Origin: Nitrospirota bacterium
Lineage (GTDB): Bacteria > Nitrospirota > Thermodesulfovibrionia > UBA6902
Length of the DNA: 64,000 nt
NCBI GenBank assembly: GCA_016213935.1
Contig: JACQZG010000015.1
Coordinates: 1 to 64,000 of the forward strand
Direction of reading: 5' to 3'
The stretch's first letter is position 1. Each line of letters starts with the position of its first letter. Made by a program: the position numbers and the translations under genes. Positions 57,666 through 64,000 of this stretch are shown in pieces. The notes beneath the pieces were generated by a model. That model was not told the origin of the DNA and searched no databases. It was given only the letters and a program-made list of their open reading frames with translations.

Positions 57666-58283
57666 TTAAAAATCTCCTTTGTAAAGGTACACCGTGAAAT
57701 CATGGGGCATGTAATCGTGCCTCAGCACGGCTTTCCTGCTCAGCGTCATGCAGTAATTCAGCAACTCTCCGGGATCGGCGTAATACTCCTCATCCTCAAA
57801 AAAATCCGCCTTCCTGCTCAGGATATTGAAGGCAATGCCGGTTTTGCATAAAGAGAACATGGAATGAATTGTCTCTTTAATGAATGCCTCATGGCCTTCG
57901 ATTTTCCTGTTGAAGATGCCGGAGGCAAAGACAAAGTCATACAGAGGGGCAGACACGGCTGACTCGTTAATGTTCCAAACCCTGAACTCTGCCCCGGGAT
58001 GGCTTTTAACGGCCTGGTTTATCATTGAAGGGGTTATATCGGCCCCCGTGTATTCGAAAGACCTGTATCTCGCTTTTAACCACGAATAAAGGTCGCCGAG
58101 TCCGCAGCCAACATCAAGGATGCTTCTGCCCTCGAGGTCTGCCATCTGAGAAAGGACAAGGAACCTCTTCTCCTGCGATTCCCTGCTCCCCCACGCGACA
58201 GAGCGTATGTCATTTTCATATTTTTGCACATTATTTTCATAAAAATTAATCAATCCCCTGAGATTAAACGCGCTTTCATTCAT
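57666..58283 (-). CDS. SAM-dependent methyltransferase
   Basis: A 205-residue class I methyltransferase with ILDVGCGLGDLYSWLKAR (SAM motif), YTGADITPSMINQA and LYDFVFASGIFNRK. ATG at 58283 (MNESAFNLRG) is preferred; a 23-residue upstream extension overlaps the formyltransferase gene. It sits between the formyltransferase and pseG, so it may methylate the nonulosonic acid. Confidence 0.78.
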   Translation of the reverse strand: MNESAFNLRGLINFYENNVQKYENDIRSVAWGSRESQEKRFLVLSQMADLEGRSILDVGCGLGDLYSWLKARYRSFEYTGADITPSMINQAVKSHPGAEFRVWNINESAVSAPLYDFVFASGIFNRKIEGHEAFIKETIHSMFSLCKTGIAFNILSRKADFFEDEEYYADPGELLNYCMTLSRKAVLRHDYMPHDFTVYLYKGDF

Positions 58284-58287
58284 ATGG

Positions 58288-59229
58288 CTAAGAAGCATGC
58301 CTGCAAGAGATGAATTTTTGCCCGATTGAAAAAGGCAATGAAGCAAAATCAATCACAGCAGGGGAGCCCTCACGTTGCGTTTTGGGTATATAGACAACGC
58401 CGTCCCCGCTCCTTACCCCTATACCGCCTTTATCCCTGTAACATATTTCGCCGGGAACGGTTTCCGGGGCGGCAGGCAGATGCCCGCCAAACGGCTTACA
58501 TTGCCAGATGAAATACTTCTCGCCTTCGATAAAGGAAAAGGCGCCCGGATAAGGGTGAGTAACGGCTCTAACCAGGTTGTAAATATCAAGCGTCGCGGAT
58601 TCCCAATGTATCAAACCATCCTCAGGCCTTCTCCTCGGGAATTCAGTAGCTTCAGAATGGTTTTGCCTGTATCGTGGAGGATCCCCATGTTCCAGCAGAT
58701 CGATAGTCCTTTTTGCCAAATCGGCATACACCAAAAAAAGCTTATCATGGATATCCTTTATGGTATCCTCAAAAAGAATCTCCACCTCCTCCTGTAAAAT
58801 AATATCCCCGGTGTCCATTCCATCATCAACATAATGCACGGTAAGCCCGCATTTTTTTTCGCCGTTTATAATCGCCCAGTTAACAGGCGCCCTCCCCCTG
58901 TACTTGGGAAGAAGGGAGGGATGAAAATTAATGGCGCCGCGCCCGGGGATGCCGATTACTTCGCTTTTCAGCAAATACCTGTAATCCGCGATAATAATAA
59001 GATCCGGAGAGATTTCCCGTATTTTTCTTTCAAGCTCGTCATTCCGTTTCCCCCCAAACTGAAATAACGGGATATTGTTTTTTTTCGCGGTTTCCTTGAC
59101 GGATAAATAGAGCACGCCGTCGTCCGCGTCGTCAGGATGTGCGAACACCGCGGCAACGTCCGTCCTTTTCATGAACTCATTAAGCACAATAACCCCGACT
59201 GTATGGTTACCCATAAATACCGTCTTCAT
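58288..59229 (-). CDS. Sugar N-formyltransferase (methionyl-tRNA formyltransferase-like)
   Basis: A 313-residue protein whose first 200 residues match the ArnA/FMT formyl-transfer fold: KTVFMGNHTVG, the catalytic triad pattern INFHPSLLPKYRGRAPVNW (Asn, His) and DDGMDTGDIILQ (Asp). The C-terminal domain (from 215) resembles the FMT C domain. In a nonulosonate locus it most likely transfers formyl from N10-formyl-THF to an amino sugar. The start overlaps the epimerase stop (TAATG). Confidence 0.85.
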   Translation of the reverse strand: MKTVFMGNHTVGVIVLNEFMKRTDVAAVFAHPDDADDGVLYLSVKETAKKNNIPLFQFGGKRNDELERKIREISPDLIIIADYRYLLKSEVIGIPGRGAINFHPSLLPKYRGRAPVNWAIINGEKKCGLTVHYVDDGMDTGDIILQEEVEILFEDTIKDIHDKLFLVYADLAKRTIDLLEHGDPPRYRQNHSEATEFPRRRPEDGLIHWESATLDIYNLVRAVTHPYPGAFSFIEGEKYFIWQCKPFGGHLPAAPETVPGEICYRDKGGIGVRSGDGVVYIPKTQREGSPAVIDFASLPFSIGQKFISCRHAS

Positions 59230-60164
59230 TATTCCCTCGCATCAAAATCACGGTAGTAATCTATAGTCCTCTTTATGCCTTCCTCCGTCCCTGCAGAAGC
59301 CTTCCATCCGAGGAGTCTTTCCGCCTTGCCTGAGTCTGTAAAAAAGCTGCCGAGTTCGCCTACCCTTTCAGGCTTATTCAAAAACTCTATCTTTTTACCG
59401 AGGCAATGCTGGAAGTTGCCAAAGACCGTGTTGACCGACACGCCTGCGCCGCGCCCGATATTAAAGGTTTCACGATCACCGGAGTACAGAACCTTGAGTG
59501 TCACGTCAACAACATCATCAATGTAAATATAATCCCTGAGATGGTTCCCGTCTCCGAATATCACAAGCGGCTCGCCTTTAAGAACCTTATCTGTATAAAT
59601 AGCGATAACCCCGACCTCGCCGTACACCGGCTGCCTCGGACCGTAAACATTCGCGTATCTGAGGATAGAGTAGTTGAGGCCGTAGTTGCCGGAAAAGTAT
59701 CTGACATAATCTTCAGCGCATTTTTTCACAATGCCGTAGGAATAGACAGGTTTAAGCTCGTCGTTTTCAGCGGCAGGAAGTTTTGAAGGTTTGCCGTACA
59801 CCGCGACAGAGGAGGCGTAAATGAATTTCGTGACGTTGACCTCTGCGCTGCATTTTAAAAGATTGATGGTGCTGATTATACTGCTGCGCACATCGCTGAA
59901 AGGGTCTTCAAGCATTACATTGAGGTTTATCTTCGCGGCCTCGTGAATTACATAATCAATGCGGTGTCTCTCAAATATATGCCTGACCGCATTGAAATCA
60001 CTGACGTCCAGCTCATAAAACTTTGCCGCGGGATTAATGTTCTCCTTCTTCCCTGTGCTTAAATCGTCCGCGACTATTACCTCATTTCCGGACTCTGCCA
60101 GCCTGTCCGTGATATGAGAGCCTATAAAACCGGCCCCGCCGGTAACAAGCACGCACTTACCCAT
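59229..60164 (-). CDS. NAD-dependent sugar epimerase/dehydratase (GalE-like)
   Basis: A 311-residue extended SDR: LVTGGAGFIGSHITDRL (NAD motif), YASSVAVYG and YSYGIVKKCAED (Ser/Tyr/Lys), RDYIYIDDVVDV and the C-terminal helical cap. It is closest to UDP-GlcNAc/UDP-glucose 4-epimerases. It is not the usual PseB dehydratase of the pathway, so it probably makes another precursor. Confidence 0.82.
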   Translation of the reverse strand: MGKCVLVTGGAGFIGSHITDRLAESGNEVIVADDLSTGKKENINPAAKFYELDVSDFNAVRHIFERHRIDYVIHEAAKINLNVMLEDPFSDVRSSIISTINLLKCSAEVNVTKFIYASSVAVYGKPSKLPAAENDELKPVYSYGIVKKCAEDYVRYFSGNYGLNYSILRYANVYGPRQPVYGEVGVIAIYTDKVLKGEPLVIFGDGNHLRDYIYIDDVVDVTLKVLYSGDRETFNIGRGAGVSVNTVFGNFQHCLGKKIEFLNKPERVGELGSFFTDSGKAERLLGWKASAGTEEGIKRTIDYYRDFDARE

Positions 60165-60186
60165 TTAGTTCCATCTCCGAAAAATA

Positions 60187-61239
60187 TCACTCAAGATGGG
60201 AATCCTTTACCGGGTCCCCGCGCTTCAGGCTCACCTTAAAGGTTTTGCCGATAAACTTATCAATATCCTTCGGCAGCAGGCCGAATGCCGGCTTGCGTAT
60301 CGCTATGCTCTCCATTGTCATCTTGTCGCCTATTGCAAGATCCCTGTCAGCAACGATTCCCACCCTGAACTCGTCTCTGTGCTCCATCTCGCTTTCAGAA
60401 GGAACCAATGCGTCATTGCCCATCCGCATCTCGGCAAAACGCACCTCGCGCACAAGTTCTTTGAGCTCATCAGGAGTACTGCTGAAACGGTGGTCAGGCC
60501 CCGGCAGGCCTTTATCAAGCGTAAAGTGTTTCTCTATTATGCAGGCACCAAGTGTGGCCGCCTGCACCGCGGCGGCCCATCCCTCCGTATGATCGGAAAA
60601 TCCTACCGGCACCTTGTACGCGTCTTTGAGCGCTGCTATCTTTCTGAGGTTGGCATCCTTCGCTTTTGTGGGATAGCTGCTCACGCAGTGCAGAAGGGCT
60701 GCGGGGCTCTTCCCTCCTTCCCTTACCGCGGAGAGGGCATTGGAGATATCCTCGCTTGTGGACATGCCTGTGGAAATTATGACCATTGCGCCTGTACTTC
60801 CCATATATCTTAATAACGGAAGATGAGTGATGTAATCAGAGCCGTTCTTTAATGCCTCAACGCCGTTTCTTATTAAATCATCAACCCCGTTCTCAGAGGT
60901 GGGGGTGGACATGAAGACGATGCCGAGATCATCACAAAGCCTTTTAAGCGGAGCTATCCACTCATTCTTGAATTCGCTGCGTTTGCATATCTCCCATAAT
61001 GGTTCCGTTATCTCTTTGCCCTGACTGACGTATGTATACTGAATGCTCCTGTCCGTGAGAAAATCCTCGGTCAGAAAATTCTGAAACTTGACTGAATCAG
61101 CCCCTGATTCGGAAGCGGCCATGACGGATTTTTCAGCGAGTTCATAGGAGCCGTTATGGTTGAGGCCTATCTCGGCAATAATGAAGGCCGGAGAACCGGC
61201 GCCTATCGTATGATCTTTCAGCTTAATGGAATTCATCAT
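60187..61239 (-). CDS. N-acetylneuraminate/pseudaminic-acid synthase family
   Basis: A 350-residue NeuB-family protein. The TIM barrel starts FIIAEIGLNHNGSYELAEK, has metal-site segments VGFSDHTEGW and EKHFTLDKGLPGPDHRFS, and ends in a SAF/antifreeze-like domain (from about 285, RVGIVADRDLAIGDKM). It condenses phosphoenolpyruvate with a 6-deoxy amino sugar to form a nonulosonic acid (PseI/SpsE-like). Sialic, legionaminic and pseudaminic variants cannot be separated here; pseG nearby favours pseudaminic-type. Confidence 0.88.
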   Translation of the reverse strand: MMNSIKLKDHTIGAGSPAFIIAEIGLNHNGSYELAEKSVMAASESGADSVKFQNFLTEDFLTDRSIQYTYVSQGKEITEPLWEICKRSEFKNEWIAPLKRLCDDLGIVFMSTPTSENGVDDLIRNGVEALKNGSDYITHLPLLRYMGSTGAMVIISTGMSTSEDISNALSAVREGGKSPAALLHCVSSYPTKAKDANLRKIAALKDAYKVPVGFSDHTEGWAAAVQAATLGACIIEKHFTLDKGLPGPDHRFSSTPDELKELVREVRFAEMRMGNDALVPSESEMEHRDEFRVGIVADRDLAIGDKMTMESIAIRKPAFGLLPKDIDKFIGKTFKVSLKRGDPVKDSHLE

Positions 61240-61273
61240 GCAAATCTTTTAAAACCTGACTGGCAGGCAAGGA

Positions 61274-62056
61274 TCATTTATCTCCCGAATCAAGCATCTT
61301 TTTGTCTTTTAACAGCGATATTTCGTATCCTTCGTTTCTTGAGAACCCTTTATTCATTTCCAAAAGGCCCGGCTCTTCCTCCAGAAGCCTTAAAATATCA
61401 TTCATGTAAAATATCCTGCCCGGCTTATGCAGCCTTCTGAAGATTTCACGCGCGAAATCGAGATCCTCCTGATGGTCCACTGTCCATCTCATCCACGAAA
61501 GGTCTTCGCCTGCCTTGATTATATTAGACAGCCTGAAAAGCTCGGGATGATCAATTATATACTGCGTGACATGTTCACGTTCTGACGGAAGCCCGGCCTC
61601 TTTCCAAGCCTTCTCAAGCGCTTTGAAACTGAAGACCTCGGTGTCCAGCCCGTCAGGATAAGAAGGCGGCAATATATTGGCTGCATAATCAAAATCACCC
61701 TCTAAAAACTTAAGAATGACCAGGTCCATCACTTCAGGGTCCAGCATCGGGCAATCCGGGGTTACCCTTACGATCGTCTCCGCCTTGTATTCAATGGCGG
61801 CCTTATAAAACCGGTCAAGGACATCCTGTTCGCTTCCCCTGTAAAATTTTAAATTATTGCCCTCGGCAAACCTGACTATCTCGTCATCGGCCTGTTTCGT
61901 GGTTGTGGCGATTATGATATCGTTAACGTATTTTGAAGCCTTTATCCTGTGTACCAGATGGCCGAGAAGGCTTTCGCCTTCGATCATCATTAAAGTCTTT
62001 CCCGGAAGCCTTGTTGACCCCAATCGAGCCTGTATCACTGCGGTGGCATTCCTCAT
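61274..62056 (-). CDS. SpsF-like cytidylyltransferase
   Basis: A 260-residue nucleotidyltransferase. AVIQARLGSTRLPGKTL is the SpsF/CMP-Kdo-synthetase-type opening, and VRVTPDCPMLDPEVMD is the metal-binding segment. With the NeuB-like gene this is the probable CMP-nonulosonate synthetase (SpsF is the name used in Bacillus spore-coat loci; PseF is the epsilonproteobacterial counterpart). ATG at 62056 starts the family homology; 40 upstream residues overlap the next gene and are not conserved-looking. Confidence 0.85.
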   Translation of the reverse strand: MRNATAVIQARLGSTRLPGKTLMMIEGESLLGHLVHRIKASKYVNDIIIATTTKQADDEIVRFAEGNNLKFYRGSEQDVLDRFYKAAIEYKAETIVRVTPDCPMLDPEVMDLVILKFLEGDFDYAANILPPSYPDGLDTEVFSFKALEKAWKEAGLPSEREHVTQYIIDHPELFRLSNIIKAGEDLSWMRWTVDHQEDLDFAREIFRRLHKPGRIFYMNDILRLLEEEPGLLEMNKGFSRNEGYEISLLKDKKMLDSGDK

Positions 62057-62061
62057 TTTAT

Positions 62062-63054
62062 TCACACGGCGAGCAGGGAATTTACTGCCGAGGATTCTTT
62101 TATCCTGGCAATAATCTCCTGAACGCGTTTCCCCTCCCTGAGATTTATTATCGGCTCTTCTTTTCCTTCGATGCACCGGAAAAAATGCCTTGCTTCTTCG
62201 ATGTACATGTAATTAAAATCCGGTTTTAAGCCTTCGCCGTAAACATGGCATTCTTTCTCTTTCATGCCATATTGTTTAAGTATGTTTTCATTAAGGTCCC
62301 ATAACAGCATCCCCTTATCCCCGATGATCTCGCATGTCCTTCTGTAATGGCTCTGTAAATAATCGAAATGAATTTGCGAAAACGCCCCGTTATCGTGATG
62401 CAGGATGACCTCCGCAAAGTCTTCGGTGTCGATCTCGAGATCGCTCAGTTTTTTAGATACCGCAAAAACGCCGTCCACTTCTCCGGCGATATGCCTTATA
62501 AAATCAATTTCATGGCTCGCGTCCAGCACTATTCCGCCGCCGAGCCTCTTATTTGCTCCATATCCCTTTCTGTAATCCTCGCTCGGGCGCCAGTATGGCA
62601 GATAATATCCGACAGATGCCTTCAGGAAGAGTATTTTCCCTATGGCTCCGCCGTCTATCAGTGCCTTGATCTTTTTGAGTTCTGTTGAATACCTGAGGTT
62701 ATATCCCAAGAGCACAGTTTTGTTTGCTTCTTCCGATATTTTAATGAGTTCATCAATGCCTTCGAGGCCGTCTGAAAGAGGCTTTTCTATAAAACAATGC
62801 AAGCCTGCCTTTAGAAGTTTAATGGCAATGGGAATATGAAGGCTTGGAGGGGTGCAGACAAAGGCGGCATCGTAACTGTTTCTCCTTAACGCTTCATCTA
62901 AATCCGGAACGCCTTCTGCCGATAATTCGTTTTTAACATATTCAAGTTTTTCCGCATCGGCATCGCACCCCGTTACGCTGCCGGCTTTCATGGAGATAAG
63001 ATTCCTGATATGCCTTTTACCTATGGAGCCGCATCCTACCACCAACAATTTCAT
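62062..63054 (-). CDS. Gfo/Idh/MocA-family oxidoreductase
   Basis: A 330-residue NAD(P)-dependent sugar oxidoreductase. VGCGSIGKRHIRNLIS (Rossmann motif, 5-20) and EKPLSDGLEG (catalytic Lys) are intact, and the C-terminal domain carries GKILFLKASVGYYLPYWRP and VLDASHEIDFI. It probably makes or reduces a keto-sugar intermediate. ATG at 63054 begins the motif; it lies 8 bases after the radical SAM stop. Confidence 0.88.
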   Translation of the reverse strand: MKLLVVGCGSIGKRHIRNLISMKAGSVTGCDADAEKLEYVKNELSAEGVPDLDEALRRNSYDAAFVCTPPSLHIPIAIKLLKAGLHCFIEKPLSDGLEGIDELIKISEEANKTVLLGYNLRYSTELKKIKALIDGGAIGKILFLKASVGYYLPYWRPSEDYRKGYGANKRLGGGIVLDASHEIDFIRHIAGEVDGVFAVSKKLSDLEIDTEDFAEVILHHDNGAFSQIHFDYLQSHYRRTCEIIGDKGMLLWDLNENILKQYGMKEKECHVYGEGLKPDFNYMYIEEARHFFRCIEGKEEPIINLREGKRVQEIIARIKESSAVNSLLAV

Positions 63055-63062
63055 GTTCTTAA

Positions 63063-64000
63063 TTACCTGCTTTCCGGGTGTTTTATCTTGTTCCATGCGT
63101 TAAGTTCCTTTATCATATATTCCTGGGCCTTCCATAATTCCTCATCGGAAAGTTCCGAAAAATTCACCCTTATTTTCTCGCCCTGTTCCCCGAGGTTGAG
63201 TATGTACTCTTCCTCGTCGGCGATCTTACCGAGTCGTAAAGCAATTTGATATAATTCAGTCCCCGGGTACGGCGTTGTGAAGAATATCACCTCCGGCGCG
63301 AGATCTGTTTCCTTGCAGAAATCGATCGTTTCCTGTATGGTCTCCCTGTTTTCCCCCAGCATTCCCACCATAAAAGAGGTGTCTGCCCAGCCTAAATGCT
63401 TCTTGGTCAGCCTTATGGCCTCTTTGGCCTGCTCCACTGTTACGCCTTTCTTCATAACATCCAGCATCCTCTGGCTCCCCGATTCTATCCCATACCCGAT
63501 CAAAACACAGCCTGAGCCGGCCATTGCTTTGATCAGGTCTTCGGTCATCAGATTAACCCTTCCGGCGCACCCCCAGGTTATGCCGTTGCCGAATTCGTTC
63601 TTGACCTTGTCGCAGAAATCATAGACAAAACCTTTCTTCAAACAGAATTCATCGTCGGTGAAATGGAAATATCTTACGCCGAATTTATCATACAAGTGCC
63701 GCATCTCCCTGATTATGCCGTCCGCTGAACGGTGCCTGTATCCCTGCCCCATGAAATCATGGTAACAGTATATGCACTGATAAGGGCATCCCCGCGTCCC
63801 GTTCATGTTCATTGAGAGAGGCGTCGCCTCTCCTGAACTGTTATCAACGCCGCCGTCTATCCACTTGTTTCTGTTTGGCGCTCCAACCGGGTTAATCAGA
63901 TATATATCCATGGGAAAAAGATCCCATGCAGGCCACGGCAATGAATCAATGTCCTGAATCGGTTTCCTGTTCCTGTTTATGACTGTCTCTCCGTCCGGTT
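63063..64000 (-). CDS. Radical SAM protein, probably cobalamin-binding type, partial at 5' end
   Basis: The visible part (about 312 residues) runs off the window edge; the frame stays open to base 64000. NGTRGCPYQCIYCYHDFMG (CxxxCxxC) is the radical SAM cluster. The segment upstream (ETVINRNRKPIQDIDSLPW, then PAWDLFP) is the linker that normally follows a B12-binding domain, which would lie off-window. Enzymes of this type methylate or rearrange sugars or lipids. It heads the minus-strand locus as seen here, so the locus extends past the window. Confidence 0.85.
   Translation of the reverse strand, partial: PDGETVINRNRKPIQDIDSLPWPAWDLFPMDIYLINPVGAPNRNKWIDGGVDNSSGEATPLSMNMNGTRGCPYQCIYCYHDFMGQGYRHRSADGIIREMRHLYDKFGVRYFHFTDDEFCLKKGFVYDFCDKVKNEFGNGITWGCAGRVNLMTEDLIKAMAGSGCVLIGYGIESGSQRMLDVMKKGVTVEQAKEAIRLTKKHLGWADTSFMVGMLGENRETIQETIDFCKETDLAPEVIFFTTPYPGTELYQIALRLGKIADEEEYILNLGEQGEKIRVNFSELSDEELWKAQEYMIKELNAWNKIKHPESR

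Noticed and set aside
61274..62056. Calling the cytidylyltransferase PseF or NeuA
   Set aside because: The sequence pattern (AVIQARLGSTRLPGK) is closer to SpsF; CMP-nonulosonate activity is only inferred.

Overview
The window is a bacterial chromosome segment of moderate GC from an anaerobe with the dissimilatory sulfur pathway. It carries adk, sat and the start of aprB (the APS reductase iron-sulfur subunit) as one minus-strand operon, plus the futalosine menaquinone genes mqnE and mqnC. Together with Gram-negative LPS-core genes this fits a sulfate-reducing or sulfur-cycling lineage such as Nitrospirota (Thermodesulfovibrionia) or a deltaproteobacterial-type group. The lineage is inferred from gene content only; no rRNA gene is present.

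Region 1 (1-22853) is mostly housekeeping: aprB-sat-adk, an SH3-domain protein and a TPR lipoprotein, aspS, an RsuA/RluB-type pseudouridine synthase, a glycine-zipper lipoprotein, a surA-like chaperone gene with guaB and guaA, mqnC, mqnE, htpX, argS, a small membrane protein, tgt and a TIGR01777-type epimerase. Three toxin-antitoxin-like modules lie among them: vapBC with a palindromic operator, a DUF4258/YgiT pair whose DUF4258 gene is split, and a Panacea (DUF4065) pair. The Panacea pair and a cyclase-like unknown gene interrupt the mqnE-mqnC gene order.

Region 2 (22874-37211) is read mainly on the plus strand and looks like an LPS-core locus. It has a WaaG-like transferase, four family-9 (heptosyltransferase-type) transferases, four further GT4 enzymes or relatives, a NodB deacetylase and methyltransferases. 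A 776-base stretch (33046-33821) holds only gene fragments and a repeat.

Region 3 (37253-64000, minus strand) is a converging, tightly packed surface-polysaccharide locus of about 28 genes, many with 1-20 nt overlaps. It encodes a CDP-6-deoxyhexose branch (rfbF, rfbG, a 3,5-epimerase relative and a reductase/epimerase). It also encodes a nonulosonic-acid branch (NeuB/PseI-like, SpsF-like, PseG-like, GNAT and a sugar formyltransferase). The rest are a Wzx flippase, glycosyltransferases, acyltransferases, methyltransferases, two radical SAM enzymes and two large GT-B-like proteins of unknown specificity. No Wzy polymerase, WaaL ligase or Wzz is visible.

The most unusual signal is a set of short dispersed or tandem repeats inserted in frame into conserved housekeeping proteins: the pseudouridine synthase tail, MqnC, MqnE twice, ArgS, Tgt and the TIGR01777 epimerase. 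In MqnC and MqnE two unrelated repeats sit in the same loop of the two paralogs. A perfect 29-bp tandem duplication also frameshifts guaA near its 3' end. A 35-bp element that splits the DUF4258 gene recurs beside a decayed methyltransferase gene 25 kb away.
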